A stretch of DNA of 49,759 nt from Candidatus Melainabacteria bacterium (GTDB lineage Bacteria > Cyanobacteriota > Vampirovibrionia > 2-02-FULL-35-15): positions 1 through 49,759 of the forward strand of contig JACQBQ010000059.1 in NCBI GenBank assembly GCA_016201905.1, given 5' to 3'. A program made the position numbers and the translations under genes. This document shows positions 17,290 to 24,995 of the stretch, one piece after another. The notes under the pieces are model-generated. The model had not been told where the DNA came from, did not search any database, and worked only from the letters and a program-made list of their open reading frames with translations. The first letter of the stretch is position 1, and each line of letters begins with the position of its first letter.

Positions 17290-17401
17290 CTTTATTTAAT
17301 AATATCTATATGTACATATGTAAGGGCTTCTTATTTTTAAGTCCAATACAGCATTTGCCTGATTCACAAAAAGTGTTTAGTTTCATACACTATCAACTAT
17401 T

Positions 17402-18064
17402 ATGCAAAGCTTTTTAATGAAAGCTCTTGACCTTATATTTGAAAATTCCTGTTTAATTTGTAATGAGTCATCAAATAATTTATTGGTTTGTAATAAATGT
17501 GAAAATGATTTTACTGAAAGAGAAAAAAATCATACAAAGCACTTCGAAGAAATAACTGTATTTAGCTGGGGATTATATGACGGAAAACTTAGAGATGGAA
17601 TCTTAAATCTAAAAGCTGGCAAAAAGAAATTAGCAACTTATTTTACAAATAGGCTTACAAAGTTCTGGAACAATATTTCTCAACAAATTAAAAATAACGA
17701 TTATTTAATTATCCCTGTCCCCTCTCATAAGAAAAGAATTGAAGAGCGGGGCTACTGCCAATCGTCACTTATAGCAAAAGGGTTTGCAAGGAATATAGGC
17801 AAAGAATTTTCAGCCCAAGTTGTCATAAGAAACAAAGAGACTAAATACATGAATAGTTTAAATAATATAAATGAAAGAGCAGCAAATATAAAAAATGCCT
17901 TTACATTGATCAATTCAATAAAAAAAGAAAAATGCATTCTAATAATCGATGACATTTTAACTTCAGGCAGTACCATGTGCGAACTAGCAAGAACAATTCA
18001 TAGAAATTATTCAGAAATTAGTTTGCTTGGGTTAACAATTGCATCAGGAGATAGATACGACTAA
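17402..18064 (+). CDS. comF: ComF-family phosphoribosyltransferase
   Basis: Homologue of the competence protein ComF/GntX, used for uptake of transforming DNA in bacteria that have it. The N-terminus carries a C-x2-C ... C-x2-C zinc site (CLICNESSNNLLVCNKC). The middle has IIPVPSHKKRIEERGYCQS, and the C-terminal PRPP-binding loop is ILIIDDILTSGSTM (about 180-193). The length of 220 residues is normal. No other competence gene is nearby. It is convergent with the ABC ATPase gene, with only 4 nt between the stop codons. Confidence 0.92.
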   Translation: MQSFLMKALDLIFENSCLICNESSNNLLVCNKCENDFTEREKNHTKHFEEITVFSWGLYDGKLRDGILNLKAGKKKLATYFTNRLTKFWNNISQQIKNNDYLIIPVPSHKKRIEERGYCQSSLIAKGFARNIGKEFSAQVVIRNKETKYMNSLNNINERAANIKNAFTLINSIKKEKCILIIDDILTSGSTMCELARTIHRNYSEISLLGLTIASGDRYD

Positions 18065-18068
18065 ATTC

Positions 18069-18806
18069 TTATTCTTTTATTACCACCATTGGTCCATGCA
18101 CAGCGCCTTCTCTGAATTGTTTTGTGTAAGGATGTTCCGCCGTAAACAGTTCTTGTGATGTTCCTTCCCAAGCAATCTTTGAATCATATAAAAGTATGAC
18201 ACGGCTAGAAATCTTTTTAATCACATTTAAATTATGAGTGACCAATACACTTGATGCATTTAACTCATGTTGAAGCTTCAAAATATAATCTACGATCACA
18301 TTTGAAACTACAGGATCAAGCCCACTAGTAGGTTCATCATAAAGAATAATGTCCGGATCGTTAATAATCGTCCTTGCAAAACCAACTCTTTTCTTCATAC
18401 CACCAGACAATTCATCTGGCCTTAGATTTTCCATTCCAGCAAGGCCAACTAATCTCAATTTTTCCAGAACTTTTTCTTTAATCTCACCTGCTGTGAGTTT
18501 TGTCGGATTATTTATCAGCGGGAATGCAACATTGTCAAAGACATTCATAGAATCAAACAATGCTGACCCCTGAAATACCATTCCAATGTGTTTAGTTTTA
18601 AGAATCACTTCACCAGAATCCGGCTCTTCAAGTCCACAAATTAATTTAAGTAGCGTTGATTTTCCAGTACCAGAAAACCCTATAATTAATAAAAGCTCAT
18701 TCTGAAAAACTTTAAAACTAACATTATCCAATACTTTTTTTTTGCCAAAGTATTTAGTTAAGTTTCTAACTTCTACTATTGGTTCGGGTTTTTTCTCAAT
18801 GGACAC
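18069..18806 (-). CDS. mlaF: ABC transporter ATP-binding protein, MlaF/Ttg2A type
   Basis: Probable ATPase of a phospholipid (Mla/MCE) transport system between the membranes. It has Walker A GFSGTGKST (43-51), the signature LSGGMKKRVGFART, Walker B IILYDEPTSGLDP and the H-loop VLVTHN. The SGGM-K/R-KRVG form of the signature and YDEPT-S/T-GLDP are typical of MlaF rather than of importer ATPases. The matching permease (MlaE) and MCE protein (MlaD) are not adjacent, so the system is split in this genome or the assignment is only to subfamily. It overlaps the end of kdsA by 11 nt on the same strand. Confidence 0.82.
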   Translation of the reverse strand: MSIEKKPEPIVEVRNLTKYFGKKKVLDNVSFKVFQNELLLIIGFSGTGKSTLLKLICGLEEPDSGEVILKTKHIGMVFQGSALFDSMNVFDNVAFPLINNPTKLTAGEIKEKVLEKLRLVGLAGMENLRPDELSGGMKKRVGFARTIINDPDIILYDEPTSGLDPVVSNVIVDYILKLQHELNASSVLVTHNLNVIKKISSRVILLYDSKIAWEGTSQELFTAEHPYTKQFREGAVHGPMVVIKE

Positions 18807-19626
18807 TGCTTTTTCTAACTGCTTCCTTTATTCTTAAAGTCTCCTTGAGTAAATCTTCTACTTTATTCAAAGGCACCATATTTGGACCGTCACTTAATGC
18901 TAAGTCTGGGTCAGGATGTGTTTCCATAAAAATCCCATCGCAGCCAGCTGCCACTGCTGCTCTAAGAAGGGATGGAATAAATTCCCTCTGACCGGAAGAT
19001 TTTGTACCAGCACCACCTGGCAATTGCACAGAATGTGTAGAATCAAATATCACCGGTATTCCAAACTTATGTATTATGTCAAACGATCTCATATCAACTA
19101 CTAGATTATGATAGCCAAACGATGTTCCTCTTTCAGTTATTAAAATATTTTCATTGCCAGCAGCATATGCTTTTTTTACAATATTCAAAACATCATCCGG
19201 AGCTAAGAATTGACCTTTTTTTATATTTATAACTTTACCGGTTTTTGCTGCCTCCACAATAAGATTTGTCTGACGGCATAAAAAAGCAGGTATCTGAATT
19301 ACATCAAGAACATCCTTCACTGATTCTATTTCAGTAATTTCATGGACATCTGACAAAATAAAAACATCAAATTCTTTTTTTACCTGACTTAATATTTCAA
19401 GTCCTTCATCAATTCCATGCCCACGAAAGCTATCTATGGAGGTACGGTTGGCTTTATCATAAGAAGACTTAAAAATAAAAGGTACTTTAAGTTTTTCACA
19501 AATAGTTTTTAATTTTTCTACAGTTCTAAAAACAAGATCTTTACTTTCAATTACACATGGACCTGCAATTAATGGCAGGCTATCCTCACTTCCCCACACT
19601 ATGTTTTTTAATCTTACAGTTTTCAT
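18796..19626 (-). CDS. kdsA: 2-dehydro-3-deoxyphosphooctonate aldolase (Kdo-8-P synthase)
   Basis: Condenses arabinose 5-phosphate with phosphoenolpyruvate to give Kdo 8-phosphate for lipopolysaccharide. The 276-residue protein has IAGPCVIES, the PEP-binding FKSSYDKANRTS, FRGHGIDEGLEIL, SDVHE, IPAFLCRQTNL, INIKKGQFLAP, ERGTSFGYHNLVVDMRS, DSTHSVQLPGG and ETHPDPDLALSDGPN. It is direct evidence for an LPS-bearing outer membrane. It shares an 11-nt overlap with the Mla-type ATPase, so the two are probably cotranscribed envelope genes. The ATG at 19624-19626 gives the normal N-terminus. Confidence 0.97.
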   Translation of the reverse strand: MKTVRLKNIVWGSEDSLPLIAGPCVIESKDLVFRTVEKLKTICEKLKVPFIFKSSYDKANRTSIDSFRGHGIDEGLEILSQVKKEFDVFILSDVHEITEIESVKDVLDVIQIPAFLCRQTNLIVEAAKTGKVINIKKGQFLAPDDVLNIVKKAYAAGNENILITERGTSFGYHNLVVDMRSFDIIHKFGIPVIFDSTHSVQLPGGAGTKSSGQREFIPSLLRAAVAAGCDGIFMETHPDPDLALSDGPNMVPLNKVEDLLKETLRIKEAVRKSSVH

Positions 19627-19714
19627 AGCATTAATGATATCGCACCTTAGGTGTGTTAACTATTTACGAGTGACGCTGTTTTTACCCGTAAAAACTTTAT
19701 ACACCCCACCTTAG

Positions 19715-20314
19715 TTACTTAATCTCACACCTGTTTTCTAAAGCCCTTGTTAAAGTAAGTTCATCAGCATATTCAAGCTCTGTCCCAACAGGCAAGCCAA
19801 AACCAAGTCTTGTAACCTTATCACATACAGGTGAAAAAATTCTATGCAGATACAGCGTAGTCGCTTCACCTTCAGTACTAGTATCTAGTGCAATGATAAT
19901 CTCACTTAAATTATTTTTACTAACTCTGCTCAACAACTCTTTAATAGTTAGGTTCTCGGGACCAACACCATCTAATGGCGATATAAGTCCACCTAATACA
20001 TGATATAAGCCTTTATATTCGTTAGTCTTTTCAATTGCAAGGAGATCTTTTGGCTCAGAGACTACACAAATCATTTTTTTATCCCGGGATAAATTAACAC
20101 ATATCTCACATGGATCATTTGCACTTAGATTCTGACAGACAGAACATCTTTTTATCTGCGTTTTTGCTTCCAAAATAATTCTGGAAAGATCTTCTATGTT
20201 TTGCATGTCCTGATTTAAAATGTGAAAAGCCATTCTCTCTGCTGATTTTGGACCAATACCAGGAAATTTTTGAAATTCTTCAATAAGTTTTAATAATGGC
20301 TTTGTATACTTCAT
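19715..20314 (-). CDS. recR: recombination protein RecR
   Basis: Acts with RecF and RecO to load RecA on gapped DNA. The protein begins MKYTKPLLKLIEEFQKFPGIGPKSAER (helix-hairpin-helix). It has a C4 zinc site at C57, C60, C69 and C72 and a Toprim domain starting ICVVSEPKDLLAIE, then LDTSTEGEATTLYL. The C-terminal Walker-B-like region RLGFGLPVGTELEYADE is complete. The frame extends upstream to a TTG at 20335, but the ATG at 20312-20314 matches the family start and lies 6 nt after a TATACT hexamer. The gene lies between kdsA and the Cys-rich protein gene, with a terminator upstream. Confidence 0.95.
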   Translation of the reverse strand: MKYTKPLLKLIEEFQKFPGIGPKSAERMAFHILNQDMQNIEDLSRIILEAKTQIKRCSVCQNLSANDPCEICVNLSRDKKMICVVSEPKDLLAIEKTNEYKGLYHVLGGLISPLDGVGPENLTIKELLSRVSKNNLSEIIIALDTSTEGEATTLYLHRIFSPVCDKVTRLGFGLPVGTELEYADELTLTRALENRCEIK

Positions 20315-20326
20315 TGTCAGAGTATA
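20315..20326 (-). promoter_or_regulatory. -10-like hexamer directly before recR (leaderless candidate)
   Basis: TATACT on the minus strand (20321-20326), then 6 nt, then the recR ATG. With normal -10 spacing, transcription would begin at the A of the ATG. No good -35 is seen; that position falls in the terminator hairpin of the upstream gene. Confidence 0.4.
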
Positions 20327-20336
20327 TTTTATCAAA

Positions 20337-20375
20337 CAAAAAGAGTAGAGGCATGATTAATCATGCCTCTACTCT
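20337..20375 (-). terminator. Rho-independent terminator after the Cys-rich protein gene
   Basis: A perfect 16-bp stem (AGAGTAGAGGCATGAT at 20342-20357 and its complement at 20360-20375) with a TA centre. On the minus strand it is followed by TTTTTG. It sits 19 nt after the stop of the 75-residue gene. Confidence 0.88.
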
Positions 20376-20393
20376 GGCAATTAATTTTTATTG

Positions 20394-20621
20394 CTAAGCT
20401 TGTTTTTGTTTGCAACAGCAGATCTCATCTGTAGGATGTTTTTCATAGCCAGCTTTGCACTTTGCACCTGGCTCTGGCGCTAAATAATATCCGTCTTCCG
20501 AATCATTGCTTTTACATTCATTCTTACACTGTTCATCGAGCTCATCAGCATATGCTGGCATATAAGCAATTGCAAAACCAATTAACAATAAAAAACTTAG
20601 CAACATCCTGTAATTCTTCAT
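20394..20621 (-). CDS. small secreted cysteine-rich protein, unknown family
   Basis: A 75-residue protein with a clear Sec signal peptide (MKNYRM then a hydrophobic core at about 7-20, likely cleavage after A-Y-A near residue 25). The mature part is about 50 residues and holds six cysteines: C-x3-C, a single C, then three in a row (ICCCK). That suggests three disulfides or a metal site. The gene is real by several signs: an AAGAGGT ribosome site 8 nt before the ATG, a monocistronic setting with a strong terminator, and normal codon use. I do not recognise the family. Disulfide-forming enzymes such as the WCPHC lipoprotein at 2685-3416 could act on it, but that is speculation. Confidence 0.75.
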   Translation of the reverse strand: MKNYRMLLSFLLLIGFAIAYMPAYADELDEQCKNECKSNDSEDGYYLAPEPGAKCKAGYEKHPTDEICCCKQKQA

Positions 20622-20737
20622 AAATCAGTACCTCTTGTGAAATCAAATAAAGGCTACACATAAAATATGCACATATTTAAGGTCCATTACTTAGGGACAA
20701 CCCTATTTATCCTGCAAAGACCCACATTACATAAAAC

Positions 20738-21667
20738 TTAAACTTTAATTGTTTTACTGGGTTCAGTTAAGAACTGGATAATACTCGGCAGCTCGTTTTC
20801 TTGTCCTACTGCCATCACATGAATACCACCTATATTGGTTTTCTTGATTTCAGAAACAATCTCTTTTGCAATCTCTAATCCTTCTTGCCTTTGATCATTT
20901 GCCTTTTCTAGTCTTTCCATTATTTTCTGTGGAACAGTTACACCAAAAACTTTTTCATTCATAAAATTAGCCATCTTAATACCCTTTAGTGGTGTAATTC
21001 CTAGAATTACTTTTTTAGCTAATTCACCCAGTGAATCAATAAATATTTTTATCTGATCAATTTCATAACATATCTGGGTTTGAATAAAACTTGCTCCAAT
21101 TTGAAATCTTTCATCAAGAATTTCTTTTTGTTTTTTTAAATCTGGAGCATTTGGATGGGCCGTACAACCAATTAAAAAATCAGTTTTACCTTTCAACTCT
21201 TTCCCCGACATATCAAAACCATCATTAAGTTTTTTTAGCACTTTTATCAACTCAGTGGTTTCAAGATCAAAAACTGCTTTTGCATCCGGATGATCACCTA
21301 CTTTTGGATCATCACCTTTCATTGGCAAAACATTTTTAATTCCTACTGCACTTGCTCCAAGACAATCTGCTTGTAAGGCAATCCTATTCCTGTCCCTACA
21401 AGTTAATTGCCAAATTACATCTACATTTTCTTTAAGTAAAAAAGTCCCTGCTGCAAGTGGACACATTCTCATGTTGCTACCTTGCCCATCTGTTAAATTA
21501 ACTGCTTCTACTAAACCACTTAGAGATTTTGCCATCTGAATTAAATTTGATACGTCTGTACCCTTTGGTGGCGCTAGTTCACAAGTAATAATAAATTCCC
21601 CGGTTTTATTTCCGATAATTGCTTCTCTTAATGTCATGGAATGAATTCTCAACTTTGGTTTGCTCAC
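20738..21667 (-). CDS. methylenetetrahydrofolate reductase family protein
   Basis: Flavin-dependent reductase of the MetF family, reducing methylene-THF to methyl-THF for methionine synthesis. The 309-residue TIM barrel shows FIITCELAPPKGTDVSN, AVNLTDGQGSNMRM, the folate/FAD segment VIWQLTCRDRNRIALQADCLGA, VLPMKGDDPKVGDHP, and FIQTQICYEIDQI with the conserved Q. The PPKG...DGQ form matches the branch found in methanogens, acetogens and many uncultured lineages rather than E. coli MetF. The start is GTG; an in-frame ATG at residue 11 is an alternative. It could feed a methionine synthase not seen here, and its folate pool is shared with PanB and the glycine cleavage enzyme at 41319. Confidence 0.85.
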   Translation of the reverse strand: MSKPKLRIHSMTLREAIIGNKTGEFIITCELAPPKGTDVSNLIQMAKSLSGLVEAVNLTDGQGSNMRMCPLAAGTFLLKENVDVIWQLTCRDRNRIALQADCLGASAVGIKNVLPMKGDDPKVGDHPDAKAVFDLETTELIKVLKKLNDGFDMSGKELKGKTDFLIGCTAHPNAPDLKKQKEILDERFQIGASFIQTQICYEIDQIKIFIDSLGELAKKVILGITPLKGIKMANFMNEKVFGVTVPQKIMERLEKANDQRQEGLEIAKEIVSEIKKTNIGGIHVMAVGQENELPSIIQFLTEPSKTIKV

Positions 21668-21756
21668 TTAATCAAAATCAATTACACTAGATTATAACTT
21701 ATCAGAGGAATAAGAAAAGATTATGCATAAAGCTTTCTTGCAAAAAAATTGAAAGT

Positions 21757-21780
21757 AAGGAAACTTCAGTTTATCTGAAG
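21757..21780 (+). promoter_or_regulatory. mreB leader: AAGGAA followed by a small hairpin
   Basis: AAGGAA (about 21757-21762) is followed by the hairpin CTTCAG-TTTAT-CTGAAG (21764-21780) and then 11 nt to the mreB ATG. The Shine-Dalgarno-like run is too far from the ATG unless the hairpin folds and brings it to about 12 nt. Confidence 0.3.
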
Positions 21781-21791
21781 ATAAATAAAAA

Positions 21792-22832
21792 ATGTTTTGG
21801 AAAAGGTTAGCAAGAGATATTGGAATTGATTTAGGGACAGCAAACACGCTGGTCTGTACCTCAGAACGTGGCATTGTACTAAGAGAGCCATCAGTAGTTG
21901 CAGTAAATAACGAAACAAAAGAAGTTTTAGCAGTAGGTGAAGAAGCAAGGGCTATGATTGGCCGTACCCCTTCACACATTGTCGCAACAAGACCACTACG
22001 TGATGGAGTAATTGCAGACTTCCGTCATGCAGAAATGATGTTAAGGTATTTTATTGACAAAGTAAATGGTAAGAGCAACCTTGGGAGACCACTTGGTAAA
22101 CCAAGGGTAGCAATTGGCATTCCATCAGGAATTACTGAGGTTGAAAGAAGAGCTGTAAGAGAAGCTGCCGAAAATGCTGGCGCAGGTCCAGTTTACCTAA
22201 TAGAAGAACCAATGGCAGCAGCTATTGGAGCAGGGCTGCCAGTTGCAGAACCTATAGGAAGCATGATTGTAGATATTGGCGGCGGGACTACAGAAGTTGC
22301 TGTAATTTCACTTTCCGGAATAGTTGTCAGCGAGTCTATAAGAGTAGCTGGGGACGAACTTAATGAAGCCATTATTCAGTACATGAAGAAAGTTTATAAT
22401 CTGGCAGTAGGTGAAAGAACTGCTGAAGAAATCAAGTTCAGACTAGGTTCAGCATTTAAAACAAATGAAGACAATGAAAAATTAGAAGTACGAGGACTGA
22501 ATCTTATAAACGGACTTCCAAGAACCGTAGTAATAGGAAGACCAGAAGTAAGAGAATCAATGCAGGACCCACTTGCAGCAATTGTAGAAGCTGTAAAAAG
22601 AACACTAGAAAGGACTCCACCAGAGCTGGCCGCTGATATTTATGATCGTGGAATTGTAATAGCAGGCGGCGGAGCATTATTGCATGGGCTGGATGAATTA
22701 ATTTCGCATGAAACAGAAGTACCAGTTCATATAGCAGAAGATCCATTATCATGTGTAGTTGTTGGGACTGGTAAAGTTCTAATTGACAAGACTTTGCGTA
22801 GAATTTTAGATGCATCTGTTCAATACGATTGA
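21792..22832 (+). CDS. mreB: rod shape-determining protein MreB
   Basis: Bacterial actin that guides lateral cell-wall synthesis under the inner membrane. The 346-residue protein has the N-terminal amphipathic [11 protein letters not shown], the phosphate-1 loop [10 protein letters not shown], the middle motif [23 protein letters not shown], phosphate-2 [12 protein letters not shown] and the adenosine motif [17 protein letters not shown]. It is followed after 16 nt by mreC. A RodZ-like partner is encoded at 5826-6836. The organism is therefore probably rod-shaped. Confidence 0.98.
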   Translation: MFWKRLARDIGIDLGTANTLVCTSERGIVLREPSVVAVNNETKEVLAVGEEARAMIGRTPSHIVATRPLRDGVIADFRHAEMMLRYFIDKVNGKSNLGRPLGKPRVAIGIPSGITEVERRAVREAAENAGAGPVYLIEEPMAAAIGAGLPVAEPIGSMIVDIGGGTTEVAVISLSGIVVSESIRVAGDELNEAIIQYMKKVYNLAVGERTAEEIKFRLGSAFKTNEDNEKLEVRGLNLINGLPRTVVIGRPEVRESMQDPLAAIVEAVKRTLERTPPELAADIYDRGIVIAGGGALLHGLDELISHETEVPVHIAEDPLSCVVVGTGKVLIDKTLRRILDASVQYD

Positions 22833-22848
22833 TTGAAAAATTTGAAAA

Positions 22849-23670
22849 ATGTCTTTTAAAAAGCCTTTATTTATTCAGAACATTAATCCAAAGGCCGTTT
22901 TTACCATCGTAATATGGCTTATAGTCGCATGGGTTTTATCAAGACCTTTACACGGCATAGGTCAGCATATATATGAGTTACTAGGAACTCTTACAAGTAG
23001 CACATTTCAAAACATTTCTAAAACCAAGTCAAATGCAGAAGATCTTTTAAAATCAAAAGTCTTAGTCAGCAAGCAAGCAAAAACAATTTCCTTATTAAAA
23101 ATCAAAATGAATTATCTGGAAAATCAAATAAAGGAAACTGAAAATCTTAAAGGACTTTTAAATTTAAAAAGGAGCTTAAGTTATAAAACTGTTTGTACCA
23201 ATGTTATTGGTCGTAGTGCTGACAACTGGCACAAACAAATAATCTTAGATAAAGGCAAAGAATATAACATTATGCTGGGTGATTCTGTTCTCAGTGCAAA
23301 AGGAATTATTGGGCAGGTAGTCGATGTAGATAAAAATATTTCAATTGTTCAATTAATCTCTGATCCATCTTACAAGCTTGGTTGTAAAATTGCTAAAAAG
23401 AATATACTTGGAATACTTACAGGAAAAACGAATTCGATAAGTATAATTCAGTTTATTCCTGTTGGCAGCAACGTAAAAACAGGAGATTTAGTTATAACCT
23501 CTGGTATTGCAACAGGTGGCTTACAACCCACATATCCAACTAACCATCCTATTGGAAAAGTAAGTAAAGTAAGTAAGAAAAAAAGCAAGACATCAGATTT
23601 ATACATTGAAGTAAAGCTGTCTGAGGATTTAAATTCGCTAAGCGATGTATTAGTATTTTCACCAAATTGA
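22849..23670 (+). CDS. mreC: rod shape-determining protein MreC
   Basis: Periplasmic scaffold of the elongation complex, anchored by one N-terminal helix (about 16-32). A coiled coil (about 50-105, ending NLKGLLNLKRS) and the two beta-barrel lobes follow, with NVIGRSADNWHKQIILDKG, VLSAKGIIGQVVDVDKNISIVQLISDPS and GDLVITSGIATGG, all typical of MreC. The length of 273 residues is normal. No mreD follows; the next feature is the SRP RNA gene. MreD is often hard to recognise, so absence here means only that it is not adjacent. Confidence 0.94.
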   Translation: MSFKKPLFIQNINPKAVFTIVIWLIVAWVLSRPLHGIGQHIYELLGTLTSSTFQNISKTKSNAEDLLKSKVLVSKQAKTISLLKIKMNYLENQIKETENLKGLLNLKRSLSYKTVCTNVIGRSADNWHKQIILDKGKEYNIMLGDSVLSAKGIIGQVVDVDKNISIVQLISDPSYKLGCKIAKKNILGILTGKTNSISIIQFIPVGSNVKTGDLVITSGIATGGLQPTYPTNHPIGKVSKVSKKKSKTSDLYIEVKLSEDLNSLSDVLVFSPN

Positions 23671-23706
23671 AAAACAGCATAAAATTATACATTATCTGTT
23701 CTACGC

Positions 23707-23712
23707 TATAAT
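23707..23712 (+). promoter_or_regulatory. -10 element of the SRP RNA gene
   Basis: A perfect TATAAT, 6 nt before the inferred 5' end of the SRP RNA. No clear -35 is present at the expected distance. Confidence 0.55.
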
Positions 23713-23718
23713 TATCCT

Positions 23719-23808
23719 GCTGTTAGGTATGGCAAAGATTTTGTGAACCTGGTCAGATAGGAAACTAAGCAGCCATAAGTTAAATTTTTGGGTATACCTA
23801 ATGGCTCA
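23719..23808 (+). ncRNA. ffs: signal recognition particle RNA (small bacterial 4.5S type)
   Basis: The RNA part of SRP, which binds Ffh and targets nascent membrane proteins. The conserved apical domain is present: GAACCTGGTCAG, a GAAA tetraloop closed by UAG/CUA, then AGCAGCC (about 23744-23774). The outer stem is formed by TTAGGTAT (23723-23730) pairing with ATACCTAA (23794-23801). The length, about 90 nt, is that of the small bacterial form without an Alu domain. The tetraloop is GAAA rather than the usual GGAA. A TATAAT stands just upstream. The exact ends are estimated from pairing. Confidence 0.87.
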
Positions 23809-23965
23809 TTCAAAACTTTTGGGTTTGCCCCCTTTTTTCAACATGGAAAGCCCTACTTAATGTGTAACATTTCATATTTCTTGGGAAAATAATATTACTG
23901 TGAATATTTTTCTAGGCAGCTAACACTTAGTTGCAAGATTTTGAAATATTGGTTAAGCTAAACAC

Positions 23966-24184
23966 ATGACACAAAAAAAATATTTATTAGGTGAGATTTT
24001 AATAAAGCTTGGCGTATTAACTGAAGAACAATTACAACAGGCACTGAAAGAACAAGAAATTATTGACTCACAGGGAAAAGAACATAAACCGGTAGGGCAA
24101 ATCCTATTAGAACATGGGTTTATCTCTCCAAATGACTTAATTGAAGCTATTAAAATACAGACAAAACAAAGAGAGCCGATATAA
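23966..24184 (+). CDS. stand-alone MshEN / GspE N-terminal-like domain protein
   Basis: A 72-residue protein that consists almost wholly of the N-terminal domain of type II secretion/type IV pilus ATPases: LLGEILIKLGVLTEEQLQQALKEQ, a short charged loop, then PVGQILLEHGFISPNDLIEAI. In GspE/MshE this domain precedes the ATPase and can bind cyclic di-GMP or a partner; here it stands alone with no ATPase after it. The usual c-di-GMP ligand pattern (R-L-G-x2-L with later repeats) is only partly present. It follows the SRP RNA. A TAAGCT hexamer lies 6 nt before the ATG. Confidence 0.75.
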   Translation: MTQKKYLLGEILIKLGVLTEEQLQQALKEQEIIDSQGKEHKPVGQILLEHGFISPNDLIEAIKIQTKQREPI

Positions 24185-24186
24185 CT

Positions 24187-24254
24187 AATTAAGAATTGAG
24201 AATTAAAACTAAACTCTATAATTATGAATTTTTAATTCTTAATTTTTAATTCTC
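24187..24254. repeat. AT-rich inverted repeat between the MshEN-like and PDZ genes
   Basis: GAGAATTAAAA (24198-24208) is complementary to TTTTAATTCTC (24244-24254), and AATTAAGAATT (24187-24197) to AATTCTTAATT inside the same stretch. It may act as a weak terminator for the upstream gene or be a small dispersed AT-rich repeat; I cannot decide. Confidence 0.45.
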
Positions 24255-24287
24255 GTTTTAATCAATCTTTAATGTTCAGGAATTAAA

Positions 24288-24839
24288 TTGGAATATACCA
24301 TGATGAGAAGAAATTATTATCAGTATTTATTTCTATTGATTACAATTTCATTTTTGAAATTTAATCTTTCTGCTCTTGCAATTGATGAAATAGAACTAAA
24401 GTCCCCTCCATGGTTAAAAAAAGAAGAATCAAACGTTACATTAAAAGGGAACATCAGAGAAGATATAAGCAAAATAAAACCTTTAACAGGGATTGGTGTA
24501 ATTGGTCTAAGATTTATACATCAGGCCGGCTACTCATCATACATTGAACAGGTATACCCAAACTCTCCTGCAAGCAGAGGAGGACTACAACCAAAAGATT
24601 TGATTTTTGCAATTGACGGGGTTAGAACAGATTATTTAAATTCTGACAGTGTTTATGAAATGTTATCAGGCAATCCAGGCACTAAAGTAAAACTTTTCAT
24701 TACAAGAGGGCAGTCTATGTTTAATATAGAACTTGTAAGAGAAGACTTAGCTAATTTCCCAAATGAGGTACAAAACAGGTATTTATCTGGACCTATTGCT
24801 GTTCCTATAAACCCTAAAGATTTTCTCCCATATCACTAA
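24288..24839 (+). CDS. secreted PDZ-domain protein
   Basis: A 183-residue exported protein. A hydrophobic signal (about 12-32, ending LSALA) is followed by a linker and one PDZ domain (about 68-151): TGIGVIGLRF, YIEQVYPNSPASRGGLQPKDLIFAIDG and GNPGTKVKLFITRG. There is no protease domain, so it is probably a periplasmic adaptor or peptide-binding protein. The start may be TTG at 24288, which has AGGA 7 nt upstream, or the ATG at 24300 without a clear ribosome site. It stands between the MshEN-like gene and rpsB, which has its own leader. Confidence 0.82.
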   Translation: MEYTMMRRNYYQYLFLLITISFLKFNLSALAIDEIELKSPPWLKKEESNVTLKGNIREDISKIKPLTGIGVIGLRFIHQAGYSSYIEQVYPNSPASRGGLQPKDLIFAIDGVRTDYLNSDSVYEMLSGNPGTKVKLFITRGQSMFNIELVREDLANFPNEVQNRYLSGPIAVPINPKDFLPYH

Positions 24840-24995
24840 AATTTTATAACTTAATCTATTGTAGAGGCATTGCACAGAGCGCTTTCCAATTTTGGAGTCA
24901 AGGATACAGTCGTGCTAAAATATCCAAGCTATATTTTTAAACTATAGTATAAAATAACTTGTTAGAGAAGGAATAATACTTAATTCAAAGGAAAA

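Noticed and set aside
19643-19695. GTTTTTAC/GTAAAAAC palindrome and CACCT-T-AGGTG between kdsA and recR
   Set aside because: Short, with a 2-nt centre and no T-tract; too weak to call a terminator or operator.
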